Of a stretch of DNA of 64,000 bases, positions 10,201 to 21,600 are shown in pieces. The DNA lies in the NCBI RefSeq assembly GCF_001275385.1, contig NZ_LGIW01000011.1, positions 62,001 through 126,000 on the forward strand, in the 5' to 3' direction. Position 1 is the first letter of the stretch. Each line of letters begins with the position of its first letter. Under the pieces are notes generated by a model. The model was not told the DNA's origin. It made no database searches and saw nothing but the letters and a program-made list of their open reading frames with translations. This stretch comes from Exiguobacterium sp. BMC-KP. Its GTDB lineage: Bacteria; Bacillota; Bacilli; Exiguobacteriales; Exiguobacteriaceae. Position numbers and translations under genes: made by a program.

Positions 10201-11415
10201 ATCTCCTCCATGAACGACTATACGTTTATCAGTCAAGAGGATGTCTATTATCAAAATATTGCTATGACCTTCGATCCTTCTATTATGGATGTATTGCTCC
10301 CGATGACAGTTGGAGCAAAGATGTATATACCTTTGGAAAAAATGATGGGAGACGAATTAGAAGAATTACTCGTCAAAGAACAGATAACCATCATGACATG
10401 TACACCATCCTTACTAAAAAATATGGATTTGACCCAGACAAAGAGTCTTAAAACATTGTTTGTCGGTGGAGAGAAGTTGACGTTTAAAGACATTAAACAT
10501 GTACCTGATACAACGACCATAGTAAACATGTATGGACCAACTGAAGCGACAATCACCAGTACGTTATTCGTTATTACGTCTTCAAACAAATACGAATTTA
10601 AGAGTTATCCGATTGGTCGACCGTTAAAACACATGAAGTATGCTATTCAATCTAAAGATGGCATGAGACTCCCATATGCTTCTCCTGGACAATTGATATT
10701 GAAAGGACCAATGATTTCTCCGGGCTACATCGATGATCAATTGACAAAAAAACACTTTAGGAAGGTTGTGTCTTCGGAAGTTGGGACGAAATATGAAACT
10801 GGAGATTTCGTCCTTGAGACGAAGGATCACAGTATTCATTATCTAGACAGAGATGATGATCAAATTAAGCTAAGAGGTTATCGTATCGAACTTCAGGAGA
10901 TAGAGGTCGTTTTAGATGAAGTAACTTCCATTCATGACTATCATCTAATGTTGGTGAACAATAAAACTTCTTTAGCATTGTTCTATAGAGGAGAAATTGA
11001 GAACGGCCAATTGAGACAAAAATTAACGAATAAATTGCCAACCTTTATGATTCCTTCAATCATCAAGCAAGTTGATGTATTTCCTACCACGATCAATGGA
11101 AAAATTGCTGTTGATGAATTGCTCGATGCGAAGGCAAACTCCATTGCAAATAGTCTATCGTACACCGAAAATACTGACGAAACATACATGACGATTCATT
11201 CGATATGGTTAGACACATTAAATGTAAATCAGTTGAATGAAAAAGATAACTTCTTTGAACTGGGTGGAAATTCATTACTAGCCATACAGGTCGTGAAAAA
11301 AGTAAACAACGCATTGTATATGAATGTCTCGATCAAGACTTTATTCAAATATCCAACTTTACTTGAATTTGTAACTCAAACGCGAAGAGGTGAGATGTTA
11401 GATGTTCCGAACTGA
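4219..11415 (+). CDS. NRPS A: C-A-T-E-C-A-T, two modules
   Basis: 2,398-residue peptide synthetase. ATG 4219 is chosen because GGAGGT ends 8 bases before it; an in-frame ATG at 4186 has no such site. Domains: C (about 1-430, active site HHILTDS at 135, Gly replaced by Ser); A1 (440-925, YTSGTTG at 587); T1 (GIDSIS, Ser967); E (1015-1435, HHLIIDG at 1143, EGHGR at 1269); C2 (HHIILDGWS at 1555); A2 (1850-2310, YTSGSTG at 1973); T2 (LGGNSL, Ser2352). Reading the ten specificity positions by hand gives DAFFVGATFK for A1, an aliphatic code between known Val and Ile codes, and DPMTFGMITK for A2, which I cannot assign. Module 1 epimerises, so it adds a D-aliphatic residue; module 2 adds an L residue. 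The first C domain probably accepts cysteine from the trans A-T protein (26349-28133). Its end overlaps the next NRPS gene by 14 bases. Confidence 0.95.
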   Translation: MESMMLKKSKEVTDFEYQMFILSKKLGTSDLYTETWAFKLSDHISMSKLEMAILSVIEKNEDIHSRFVMVEDALKKVLNVNHDVLEIIDSTEIELMNLIEDLKSEKFDVEEDALIRFYLYHHRSSNEGYLLINSHHILTDSVTKNILLNKIFNEYDDKIDSLAIKTIENDQGINKNPLLNLESYKSYLAKIINYPDRANPYGAIKENIDGHVNHILFSEEFLDKVTSICKTKRITPVTFYLSTFYTFLCHELNTTQFRLGIPFSSRSNSNESNKIGYFVNTLPFGMDIGDFSSYKQLLKHVQLELFKLDEYKTIASSHISDITSSMNGNLYRTVFSYQETEPLDQIDSEVYTSQNGAKFELTVNFKKTKNSLQCEMEFSDETWSLEESSRFIHRFKRWMLRHVVEEFDWDVLNIKNNQNELVLEEDSYQLRGEFSSQKSDSIYDRFSSYSNHSTYHYAISHNKHCINYKDLNDKVINFSHRLLNLGLDSSQVVALRLNRSIDTIALIFALSKVGITHVHLSEMYPLDRTEYILKDSKASLLICEETTNSDDELLLEKITWIDFYQIDDTPPISVQTQTKNEIFSLIYTSGTTGEPKGVKIKNESIINFSSNHMNFITNPNEVFTHVSTYTFDAWFFEVMLPLLNGKTLIVVNSPITDEKNWHFGEKDVLPTVSFLTTALFNSFVDSKLIKKIHSIQKYVIGGEKVSPRHVENAFKQNENIEIINAYGPTENTTFTTIYKIPKQVPRDIPIGTPLTNTNVIITGPNMEILPKNCYGEIMISGRNLMQGYLNKGNDKLIESNVNGLEEMYYKTGDIGKIGLDNQLYYLHRKDRQVKIRGFRIELSEIEQKLMQINGITKCVVQVEDEINRKKLIAYFTGTLDVENLKKHAEFLLPKYMLPNQYILLEEIKLTINGKIDKSSVVEAIHINENTNLVWSHTEKMILEAISKVTKNENADKNENFYSLGIDSISSLQVCSLLRSKGMDISVSEFFKYQSIASLANYIEESNKLGEIRDVTRQVWTENTLSPIQKWFFDTQPNHPSHWNQTVLIKLSDEHHIETIVESLEKLVNQFNIFSSIFTYEDGNWIQKIMEDRSYHISVQSDVSEMNLDDVLASNQKRIDIRKNLYHFSIIRVADKTYVQLVIHHLIIDGVSWRVLLSQLSNNLEDNSEILTERKSFNEWVQYLDDFEVSKVSRLFWDELDIELEPKLTVNYSDIHYLEMEFNLYQTKELKEKVIHHFMGDLESTLLGISAKVINKVIQNLNETMVVQLEGHGRPMMESDFSSTIGWFTSIYPIQLKCEESTSDTILKTHKIISEIPNKAFDYSLQKSLKFKSDWTFNFMGDFNSDAYQGFEVSEMFRTDDFSKESLVPYSLQIVPIVVDDKLSIKVFFNEKLYSTVQIQTLIKELNEELLTFIDSKSERYLPVSGMKEGMLIQHEASEETGDYIIQWTMDTPNIDLNKFQVATNTLIRKVDALRSVFTFIDGNGYEIIKEASEVSRNYMTTIFDWSLLADDEVERETKRYLKNQKSIGFDFTNGPLFRFTVIKKKTNFTVIFEFHHIILDGWSMSQLFDSLSKAYEHGVEVDLHDYAQVRMNLETLKSYSNLEEWDGVLSNYTPIKFMNTSGIDERIQRFGSNSISSVLSQYLKTNNLTMNEFYMLAWSITLSKAFGKKDILFGATISGRNTLSMQELNTVGMFIATLPVRMNDFDVTETSALITAIKQNMKRMQDYDYISWLDISKKLKENSEIQIGYVFENYPVSDNDGMFSISNFDGQEQVEFPLALSVVQKGQEIIHEMTAKSSEVSSELLDTIEALFEAVVSGLIQHSNDYSYLTKRIHDNTRLFSPPREVTNSEVDLRSELLRGFKKFSDNVFIKQEEKSLTYAQTLNMIEQIIRTTNLSSDDVVVVKTEDRLKKTIYLLSCLLSGATYVPVSQEYNEKRIDYILENAAANCLFDSEGKFQRISERSKNGGLAYIIYTSGSTGEPKGVKVTSQNLSNFISSMNDYTFISQEDVYYQNIAMTFDPSIMDVLLPMTVGAKMYIPLEKMMGDELEELLVKEQITIMTCTPSLLKNMDLTQTKSLKTLFVGGEKLTFKDIKHVPDTTTIVNMYGPTEATITSTLFVITSSNKYEFKSYPIGRPLKHMKYAIQSKDGMRLPYASPGQLILKGPMISPGYIDDQLTKKHFRKVVSSEVGTKYETGDFVLETKDHSIHYLDRDDDQIKLRGYRIELQEIEVVLDEVTSIHDYHLMLVNNKTSLALFYRGEIENGQLRQKLTNKLPTFMIPSIIKQVDVFPTTINGKIAVDELLDAKANSIANSLSYTENTDETYMTIHSIWLDTLNVNQLNEKDNFFELGGNSLLAIQVVKKVNNALYMNVSIKTLFKYPTLLEFVTQTRRGEMLDVPN

Positions 11416-14400
11416 AGCATTAACCCCAATGCAAAAAGGGATTTGGAGTCATACAAAACTTGAGGGTGAAAACGATCAGTATTTAATTCCATTGATTCAT
11501 AAAATTTCAAATGATGTCGAAACGACTGGTATCGAACTCGCATTAAACGAGGTCATTCGAAAGAATGAAGCATTGCGTGTAGAAATAGTTCCTGGAAACG
11601 ACGTGTACCAATCAATCCAACCGTATGAGTATCATACTCTAGCGTTTATCTCAGTTAAGGAGAATGCAATTGCAGAATCGATTACGGAGTTCTTATCCTC
11701 AGGCATTTCTTTAAATGATTCACTTACGCAATATGTATTGTTTATAACACCACTTAACAAATATTTAGTCTGTAAATTCCATCATATTATTTTTGATGGA
11801 CAATCAGCTGAAATTTTCCGAGATGAATTGATTGCCAACTTAAATAGTGTACCGCAACAAAAAAATGATACGCTCTATTCTTCATATCTGAAGAGTAGAG
11901 CGCATCAAAGTGATGCTGGGAATACATTCTGGGAAGCATATCTCCAGCAAGAAGTAGAGAGAATACCTAAATCGACGAAACAAAGTACCCAGGAAGTTGG
12001 TCGGCGAGATATTCAGGTGACTAAATTGCAATGCAGTTTAAGTGAGTACAAAGATGTAACGCTTGAATTAGGTGGAACCTTATTTACGACGGGACTCACG
12101 GCTTTTCAGGTGCTGCTACATAAATACTTTGACCTTCATCATCCAGCCACAGCGATTCCTGTTTCTTTACGTTCATCAACGGAAGAACGGATGATAGGTT
12201 TTTTGGCGAATGTCCTACCATTGATATCCCATGTAGCTGCTAATAAAACACTATTTGAACTACATGAGAAGATTCAGGACTTGGTTTTTTCATTGATAGA
12301 AAATCGCAATATTTCATCCGGGGAAATAAATAACATGGTGAACCGAATGAAAAAGTCTAATTACCACAGCATGACTCAATGTGTATTTGACCTTGGTTTT
12401 GAAGATAATTCATTAGAGAACACGTTGATTAAGCAGACAAGCATCAACACGGAATATGATTTCTTAGCAAAAGTCATCATTAAGGATGAGGCAGTCTATT
12501 TTGAAACGAACGTCGATCAAGCGATTTTGGACAGTCAGGTTATCGCAGAGTTACATCAATCTTTTGACAAAATCATTCAAGCATTACGAGTAGACGTGAA
12601 CCAAGCACTTTCAGATGTCAACATCCTTCCAGACACACAACTACAAACTGTATTAGAGTCACTCAAAATAAGTTCATCCTTTTTAACTACGCACGAAGCA
12701 GGATCGCCTCTATTCAAGGAATTCGAATCTGACGAGCTAGCAATTTCATTTAATGATTTCTCGATCACTTATCTAGAATTGGCAATTTTAAAACAACAAT
12801 TTCAAAAGAAACTAGAGGATTTGTATATACAAGATGGGGCCAAATGTGTGGTCGTTACGAAAAATAAAGGGCTTGCAGCTGTCCTCTATTATTGCATTCA
12901 ACAATCTGGACATACTTACATACCGATTGCCCATGATCATCCAAGCGCCAGGATCGATTGTATCATCGAAGAGGCTAAACCAGTCCTCATTTTGTCTGAT
13001 TTTTTGGAATCAGACAAATACAAGGTGACCGATGTTTCGATGGATAATCCATTTCTTCATTTAATAGAGGAAAACATCCTCTCTCGAGAAAGCGAGAGTT
13101 ATACCGTCGATACATCGTATATCATATTTACCTCAGGTTCCACGGGTGTGCCAAAAGGCGTGCCAATATCCTATTCAAACATATTGAGTCTAATAGATGA
13201 ATATAAGGCATTCGACATCAGCTTCGGGGATTCAGTAGCACAAATTGCAAGCCTCTCTTTTGATGCAAGTGTTTTCGAGTTCAGTCTTGCTTTTCATATA
13301 GGCGCTACGTTGAAGATATTCGACACAAAAGTAGGACATGAGCATTTTCCTGACTTTATACGACAAAATGAAATCACACATTTTTTAATGACACCGGAAT
13401 ATTACACAATCTTAGACTTTAAGTCGTGCGATACGCTCAAAACAATCCTGGTAGGTGGAGCACCTTATCGAAAAAATGCATCCATCCCACCACAAGTGAG
13501 AGTCTTGAATGCTTATGGTCCTAGCGAATGCTCCATTATCTCATCCTATAAATGCATGAAGGACACAACAAACGAAGCAAATATCGGGAAACCAATTTCT
13601 TCACTGTCCTATGTGATTCTAAATTCAGACAATCGCATCGTTCCGGATGGACAACGGGGGCAGTTATGCATCACTGGGAAAGGCATGTTTGACGGATATC
13701 TCAATCCCGATGTTGATCCATTCATAGAGTTGAAGATTGCTGGCGACACGTATCGGTTCTTCAAAACAGGTGATGTTGTCTATCGCGATAGAGATACACA
13801 AGATGTGATCTATACGAACCGAAATCAAGACATGATTAAGATTCGAGGAAATCGCTTAAATCCTGAGGAGATCACTCAACTTTGTTTAAAGCGTCCTGGC
13901 GTCACGAATTCCGTCACAGTGTTTCAGGATGATCGACTCTATAACTTTTTCGTAGGGACAGAAACGACCCAAGCAATGGAGCAGCTATGTCGAAATTACC
14001 TTCCTTCCTACATGATTCCTAGCGAGTTCATTAAATTGGATAAGATACCCATGACCATTAATGGAAAAGTGGATATGAACGAACTCAAGAACTATATCAA
14101 ATCAAAAGTAGATGTGAAGAAGTCTGAGAATGGAGACGTTCTGTATACGGATTTAGAACAAAAAATTCTACAGGTGTTCACTCAACTATTCGATGAAAAA
14201 GATTTTAGTTTAAACGACAACTACTTCGAGATGGGTGGAGACTCTATCAAAAGTATCCAGCTTGCTTCGCTCTTCCAACGGGAGAACATGAATATAACCT
14301 CTATCGACATTATGAATGCGAATCAGTTGAAAGATTTATCAAAGCTTGCACTAGTCAATACGATGGAGTTCAACCAACAACCTATTGAAGGTTTATTCGA

Positions 14401-15676
14401 ACTACTTCCGATACAGAAATGGTTTTTCTCGCACGATTTCGATAACATCAACCATTGGAATCAATCCATTGAGTTTGAGATTGATAGCTCGTTAACTAAA
14501 AGCGATATCATCAACATCTATGACGCGATCCGGAGGAAACACGATGTATTAAGAAGTAACTTCATTGATACAGATCATGGCAAGAAAGTGATGATTAAAG
14601 AAAACGACAATAGTAAGGGGATGGATGAAGTTTCAGTTGTTGAGATTCTAGATGTGGATAAAGAAATAGAAATGAAGCAACAACTGATAAATGATTTACA
14701 GGGAAGCTTAAACATTGAAGACGGAAGTGTATCGAAGCTAGTCGTTATAAAAGATTCAGCTGAACGACATAGCTTAGTCTGGGTGATTCATCACCTGATT
14801 TGTGATAACGTGAGTTGGCTCATTTTAAAGGACGATTTTGATATGGCGATGAAGCAAGTAATAGCGGGACAGCCCATTCAATTGATGGAAAAGACTACGA
14901 ATTTCGAAGTATTGATTCAAGAGACAACCAATCAAGTCATTCCCACTCACATTCGGACAGAATGGGAACGGATAATGGGAGCGGATAGTAAAGAGCGTTT
15001 CAAAAATCAGATGTCTTCCACTCTTAAGATACCTTTTAAAACAAAGATTTTTGAAGTAGATGAACGTGAAACGGAAGCACTCCTCTCTTTCTCTAAAAAG
15101 AAAAACTATAGTCTCGACACAATGATGATGATGTTGTTTGGTCGAGCAATGATGCGACAGAACGAATTAGAGGAAGTTTGGATTTCACAAGAACTTAATG
15201 GACGAGATCGATATTCCGACAATGTTCGATTGAATCAAACCGTAGGATGGTTGACTTCCATTCATCCTGTTCTATTGAAAAACAAGGAGCGGTTGGATGA
15301 ATATCTATCCACTAATCACTTTACTGTCGATAAAACCAAGGCTATAGGTAAGTACTATGAACTACTAGAGCCTACGATGGAGACGCCTAATATTTCATTC
15401 AACTATTTGGGAGAGATGAGAGAACTACCCGACGTTGTAAATAAGAATGACATCAACAAGTATGATTTTTTTGATGAAATCGCTCTAAATGTTGCTTTAG
15501 TCCAAAACAAATTCATGCTTGTATTCTTATATAAAGAACACTTGGATCAATTAATTGATTCACTACAAACTATTATTCGAAATGAGATTCCTAAGTTGGA
15601 GCAAGAAGATGAAATTGAGGTTTTTGGTTTAGATAACAGTTCATTGGTCGATCTAAGTGAACTATTCAAAATTTGA
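11402..15676 (+). CDS. NRPS B: C-A-T-E, one module
   Basis: 1,424-residue single-module synthetase. C domain about 1-420 with HHIIFDG at 127; A domain about 430-900 with FTSGSTGVPKG near 576 and FDASVFE at 620; carrier MGGDSIKS with Ser948; E domain 990-1400 with HHLICDN at 1130 and ELNGRD at 1264 in place of EGHGR, the catalytic Glu being kept. The specificity read-out is DAFLLGAIIK, hydrophobic, residue not certain (the lugdunin counterpart loads Leu). The C domain motif lacks the DGWS form seen in the C domains that follow E domains here, consistent with an L donor from the preceding module. Start ATG 11402 has GAGGTGAG 7 bases upstream and overlaps the previous gene by 14 bases. The product is a D residue at peptide position 4. 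Confidence 0.94.
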   Translation: MFRTEALTPMQKGIWSHTKLEGENDQYLIPLIHKISNDVETTGIELALNEVIRKNEALRVEIVPGNDVYQSIQPYEYHTLAFISVKENAIAESITEFLSSGISLNDSLTQYVLFITPLNKYLVCKFHHIIFDGQSAEIFRDELIANLNSVPQQKNDTLYSSYLKSRAHQSDAGNTFWEAYLQQEVERIPKSTKQSTQEVGRRDIQVTKLQCSLSEYKDVTLELGGTLFTTGLTAFQVLLHKYFDLHHPATAIPVSLRSSTEERMIGFLANVLPLISHVAANKTLFELHEKIQDLVFSLIENRNISSGEINNMVNRMKKSNYHSMTQCVFDLGFEDNSLENTLIKQTSINTEYDFLAKVIIKDEAVYFETNVDQAILDSQVIAELHQSFDKIIQALRVDVNQALSDVNILPDTQLQTVLESLKISSSFLTTHEAGSPLFKEFESDELAISFNDFSITYLELAILKQQFQKKLEDLYIQDGAKCVVVTKNKGLAAVLYYCIQQSGHTYIPIAHDHPSARIDCIIEEAKPVLILSDFLESDKYKVTDVSMDNPFLHLIEENILSRESESYTVDTSYIIFTSGSTGVPKGVPISYSNILSLIDEYKAFDISFGDSVAQIASLSFDASVFEFSLAFHIGATLKIFDTKVGHEHFPDFIRQNEITHFLMTPEYYTILDFKSCDTLKTILVGGAPYRKNASIPPQVRVLNAYGPSECSIISSYKCMKDTTNEANIGKPISSLSYVILNSDNRIVPDGQRGQLCITGKGMFDGYLNPDVDPFIELKIAGDTYRFFKTGDVVYRDRDTQDVIYTNRNQDMIKIRGNRLNPEEITQLCLKRPGVTNSVTVFQDDRLYNFFVGTETTQAMEQLCRNYLPSYMIPSEFIKLDKIPMTINGKVDMNELKNYIKSKVDVKKSENGDVLYTDLEQKILQVFTQLFDEKDFSLNDNYFEMGGDSIKSIQLASLFQRENMNITSIDIMNANQLKDLSKLALVNTMEFNQQPIEGLFELLPIQKWFFSHDFDNINHWNQSIEFEIDSSLTKSDIINIYDAIRRKHDVLRSNFIDTDHGKKVMIKENDNSKGMDEVSVVEILDVDKEIEMKQQLINDLQGSLNIEDGSVSKLVVIKDSAERHSLVWVIHHLICDNVSWLILKDDFDMAMKQVIAGQPIQLMEKTTNFEVLIQETTNQVIPTHIRTEWERIMGADSKERFKNQMSSTLKIPFKTKIFEVDERETEALLSFSKKKNYSLDTMMMMLFGRAMMRQNELEEVWISQELNGRDRYSDNVRLNQTVGWLTSIHPVLLKNKERLDEYLSTNHFTVDKTKAIGKYYELLEPTMETPNISFNYLGEMRELPDVVNKNDINKYDFFDEIALNVALVQNKFMLVFLYKEHLDQLIDSLQTIIRNEIPKLEQEDEIEVFGLDNSSLVDLSELFKI

Positions 15677-15696
15677 CGCATGATGAGGTGAACCAC

Positions 15697-18600
15697 ATGA
15701 AAATTCTATCTGTATATCCTATGACAGAAATCCAAAAAGGGATTGCGTATGAATGTGAGTTACATGACCATACCAATGCTTATGTTAGTCAAGCAATCAT
15801 TGAGATCCATTACAGTGACAAAGAAAGATACAGAAAGTGCTGGCATGCAATACTCAATCATTATGAAATATTTAGAACTAAATTCGTATTCGGTAAATTG
15901 AATGATGATATGCAAGTAGTGATTGATGATGCCAACTATACGTGGTCAGAACACCTGTGTTCAATAGAAGAAATTGAAGTCATCGCTAAATCCGAAAAAG
16001 ATATTTCGATTAACGATCTACCGTTGACTAAGTTCAAAGTGCTCGAGACGCCAGAGGGAACATACCTTGTTTGGACGTTCCACCATCTTTTACTTGATGG
16101 ATGGAGCATGAGTGCCACCTTGGATAAGGTCGATCGCTTATACGAATCGGAAGATAATATAATAGACGAAAAAAGGAATACTCTGAACCATTCTTATAGC
16201 GACTATATAAAAGGTAGCTTGAAAAATACTATGAAAAAGTCTGATTCATTCTGGGAAAACTATTTAAATGATTTTAGAGGTGCGCCTTTTCCTAACATAT
16301 CAACAGTAAATAGGGATGTCTTTTCAGAAAAGAGTAGAGAAATCGATATAAGCTACTCTGATATTTTTGAATATTGTAAAAACAATAAAATTACTGTTGC
16401 AGCATTATTTGAGACGGCGTGGGCTACGCTATTAAGTTTATACACTCAAAAGCAAGACGTACTTTTTAGTGTAATCGATTCGGGTCGTTCTATTTTGGAA
16501 GAGCAAAATGATGACTTGATTGGGATGACGATTCAGCGGAGATCTAAACGAATCCGATTCAGCGTAGAGAACACTATCCATGAATTGTTAAAAAACATCA
16601 TGGATGATGACTTAGAACTTCAAAAGCAAGGCCCTTTGTCTTTACGAAACGAAAATAGCATTCTGAACGTTGGGAACAATACGTCCTATTCGAATACGAC
16701 TTTCGTGTTTGAGAATTATCCGACTCCATCAATGGACATGAACTACAAAGTTATAAAGGGGACGGAACTCTCTACGTCAGATATTACGGCATCATTCGGA
16801 ATTGTCGAAGATATAATAATGGCAAAACTCATGTTTCATGAACAGGTGGTTGATGTGTCACAGGCAGAGAACATCCTCAGTTATGTCGAAGAAATTCTAA
16901 AAGAAATCATCAACTTAGACTCAAATGCTGAAGCTGGAAAAGTGCTTTCTTCTTTACGAAAAAGCGAAATCAAAAGCACTACAAACACTAGAATTTCGAG
17001 TAAATCATATTTAGAAATCATTGAGGAACAAGTCTCCACTACACCCGGGAAAATCGCGATTTTCGAAGAGGAACAACATCATACGTACGAAGACATCATT
17101 ACATCATGTCATACCTTAATAGATAGTTTGAGCGAGTTGTCAATCAAAGAAGATGAAACAGTCGGGATATGGACGGAACGATCTGCTCAAACGATTGAAT
17201 TAATGATTGCGCTCCAATATCTACACATACCCTATGTATTTTTAGATAAAAAGTATGGCTCGAGTCGTCTTGAGTACATCATGCAGGATGCCAACGTAGG
17301 AATGGTCATTTTGGATAATACGACCTCTGACGAGTACGAATTCACTACACCATCCATTACCTTGGAAAACCTGTTCAGTACGAATGTATTACAGAACCGA
17401 GTACCTTCTTACGTTGCGAAGAACACCTGTACACAAATTATCTATACATCAGGGTCTACCGGTTCACCGAAGGGAATCATGGTTTCTTCGGGGAATATCA
17501 TTTCATTTGCTCTCGATAGCCAATTTTATCCCGTAAATGTCGATGAGAACTTCGCTCAATCTTCATCATTTGCTTTTGATGCAAGTAATTTTGAAATTTG
17601 GCTACCTCTATTTAATGGGGCATCCATCACAATCGTAAAAGAGCCAGTTTTCGATATCTATAACTGGAATCGTGCCATTTCTGAGAAGGGAGTGACTACT
17701 GCATGGATGACAGCAGGTCTATTTAACACATTCGTCGATTTGGATTTTTCATTGATATCAGGGCTAAAGACACTTTTTGTAGGGGGAGAAGCCCTATCAC
17801 CTGCCCACATTAATAAAGCATACCAAAATTCAATCGATCTAACGTTATATAACGGCTATGGACCAACCGAATTGACTACATTCACCACAACCTATCAAAT
17901 TCCTCGAGAGGATGCAGCATCGCAATCGATTCCGATTGGATATTTACTAAATAATAGCCATGCTCAGATTGTAAACACGGAAGGCTCAGTCGTCCCAATT
18001 GGAGTACCGGGCGAATTAATCGTCGCAAGTTCAGGAATGACAATGGGGTATTTGAATGATCATGAAAAGACTATTAAGGCATTCACGTCAAAAGACATCG
18101 ATGGAGTAACGAAGACCTTCTATCACACAGGTGACATTGTTCGATTCGATGGTGCTTGCTTGCATTATAGCGGTCGGAAGGACAAACAAATCAAGTTAAG
18201 AGGATATAGGATTGAATTGAACGATATCGAAGCTGTTCTCAATAGCTTCGATGGTGTAGAACGATGTGCTACCCTCTTCAATGACGATTCTAGAACGGAT
18301 AAATTTATTGAATTGTATTATGTCGGTAAGTCCACAAATATTGAGGTTAAAGCATTTCTAAAAGCAAAACTACCATCGTATATGATTCCTCAAAAAATTA
18401 TCCAGTTGGACACGATGCCACTGAATGTGAATGGAAAAATCAACAAAAATGAGTTGCGAGCGACCCGACTGAGTAAGCCGAAAAAGCTTGTGGAAACAAC
18501 TTCAGTACTTACTGATGAATTCAATACATTCTTAAGTGAATATTTAAACAATGAACGGATCGACGATCGAAAAACAATTTTTGATTATGATCTAGATTCT

Positions 18601-21600
18601 TTGAAAGTCGTCAAACTTACGCATGTCTTGAATGATAAATACGATCAAAAAATAAGCTTAAAGGCTGTCATGAATTGTCCGAGTATTGCTGAAATTCGAG
18701 GTTTGTTTATCGGTAATGAAGAGACACAAGCTGAAGTGTCAGTTTTGATTGACCAGAATCAAATCAATGAAGAGGTTGTATTGAATCCGACGGATATGCA
18801 ACGATCGATGTATTTTATATCAAGTGATAATCCTGGGTTACCAATCTACAACATTCCGTTCATACAAAAAATAGCAGTATCAGAAAAACTCCCTATTAAA
18901 AAGCGATTTTTAAATTTAATCGATAGACACGAACTCTTTAGGTATCGTTTTGAATTGAATAATGACAAGGAACTAATCATCAAAAAGAGTGTTCATAATA
19001 GTCCTTCGTTCTTTGAAGTAGTAGCCGAAACGGAGCAAGAATTTATTAAATTTAAAAACAGTGAACTGAACTACTGTTTCAATCTGGATGATCCGAATGA
19101 ATCCTTGATCCGAATGACGTTCATTCAATATCAGGATGTGCACTGGATAGTCGTGGTGATTCATCATATCATCTTCGATGGAGAATCGATGGGGATTTTC
19201 TTGAACCAACTGTTTTCCACTAATGTAGGTGAGGAGAATTCTATCAAGCAATTTGATGATTACTTACACGCATCACCAACTTTACCATCGGATGAAACGA
19301 AACAGTTCTGGATCGAGAGCTTGAAAAACGTTGATAAAAAAATTAATTTTCAGAAGTCGAGTCAGCTTCCTTACAATTTTGCAGGAGAGATTGTCACAGT
19401 AGATATCAAGAAGCGTTTCATAGAAACCTTAAATAAGACGGCACGGTCTTCTTCTGCTTCTAAATTTAATGTTCTCCTTGCACTATATTCCCAATTCTTG
19501 ATCAAATATTTTAATCAAGATAGCATGATCGTTGGAAGTCCTGTATCGATAAGACCACCAGCATTCGAAAACACTTTAGGCATGTTCTTATCATTCGTCC
19601 CATTTGTGAGTTATAGAAACGAGAATCAGTCATTTGATGAGCATATCAGCCATACGAAACAAACTCTATATGATGTTGTCGATCATTCGAATGCGAGCTA
19701 CTCAGATATCTTAAAGTGGAGCGAAAAAGATGCGACTGCTAGCAATGGATTATCGATGATCCAGACCGTATTAAATTATCAAATGGTTGAAAGTCAGAAA
19801 TTAGAAGAATTACTCGTCTCAAATAATGATCATCAAACCGCTCAGTTCCCTATCTCATTAGTTTTTTATGAGAGTGATCAATCTAAACTACAGATCGAGT
19901 ATTCTACCCAGCTATTCAATAAGTACGAGATCGTAAACATGATGGAGTTGTTTTTAGAATGGGGTGCCCGAGTATTAGATGAATCGAATCAAAGCATGAT
20001 ATATCATCCTGTACTGGGACAACAAGAAACAAAATTATTGGTGGAGATGAATAATCCACGTTTCTCGATTAGTAAGAAAGAGATTTCAGACTTCCTCTCA
20101 ACTATTAGCCTTGATAATCATGATGCTGCAATCGTTTATGAAGGAAGAACAATCAAGTATTCCGAATTGCATGATTCGATTGAACAATTCAATGTGAAAC
20201 TAATGAAATCAGATGTGGGCAAAGGGGATAAAATTCTCTTCTATGGTTCCCGATCCACTAATCAAATTATTCTTTATTTGACTTGTCTCAAGTATGGATA
20301 TGTATACGTACCCATTGATCGAAAACATCCGTATGATCGATTGGTTCAAATTATTTCGGAATGTCGACCTCAGTTCATCTTGCATGAGGGCGATTTGGAT
20401 CTAAAGGATTTGAATCATCTTCTTCGATTTAAAGCAGCTGACATCAATAATAAAGAATTTGAACGCTTTAACGTAGGAGATGCACAAGACGAGAGTTTGG
20501 CTTACATCTTATATACATCTGGTACAACAGGTAAGCCAAAAGGAGTGAAAATCTCACGATTTAATTTGAGCAACTTCATGTCCTCTCTTATGAATGACTA
20601 TGGAATTGAGGGTAAATGGAATGCTGCATTCCTCTCTTCTATTTCCTTTGATGCGAGTATTTTTGAAATGACCTCGAACATCATTAAAGGTAATAAGATT
20701 GTGATTTTTGAAGAGGACTATTCTACTTTCACTGACTTTATTTTGAACCATCAAATCAATTATATGGTTATCACTCCATCCTTACTAAATGCCTATGATT
20801 TCTCGAAATGTCATTCTTTGAAGATGATTGTGAGCGGTGGAGAGAAATTCAAGAAGAATAGAACACTCCATGAAGATGTTGTTACTCTGAATGGTTATGG
20901 ACCGACTGAAGCATCAGTTTGTGTATCGTATTCCTCGAAAGAATCAGAGAGTAACATTGGGATTCCCAATTCTAATTCTTGCGTCGTGATTGTAGATGCT
21001 TACAAAAATATTTTACCTGATGGAAGCACTGGGGAAATCGCTATCGTCGGTCCTTCAACCTGTGAGTCATACGTGGATCGAGCGGATAACGAAGGACGAA
21101 TTGAAGATGTACCTTCATCTCTAGCACAGTATGGTCAAAAAATGTATTTGACTGGTGATTTAGGGAGTTTTCAAGAGCATGAACTTCATTACATCGGACG
21201 AAATGATCTACAAGTGAAAATAAGAGGGAATCGTGTAGAATTAACAGAAATTTCGTCATCAGCGGTGGGATTTGCGGGCGTAAAGGAAGCCTACACAATC
21301 TATTTCAATGAAGAAGGGGGATCGGAACTAGCATTGTATGTTGTTTCTGAACCTAAGCATTCTTTATGGGGTGAAAAGCAACTCATCCAATACTTGAGCA
21401 CCCAATTGCCTAGCTACATGATTCCGACCAAAATAATGAAGGTCGATAAGATGCCTCTGACCGTCAATGGGAAAGTTGATGAGAAGCAACTCCCGTTACC
21501 TGATATGAATCATGATGAAATTGACATAGTAATTGCTCCAAGAAACGAACAAGAAAAAATGATACTTGATATATGGAGTAGTGTATTAAAAACAGAATCA

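Noticed and set aside
15673-15696. TTG 15673 as start of NRPS C
   Set aside because: ATG 15697 has GAGGTG at proper spacing and gives the usual start of a C domain.
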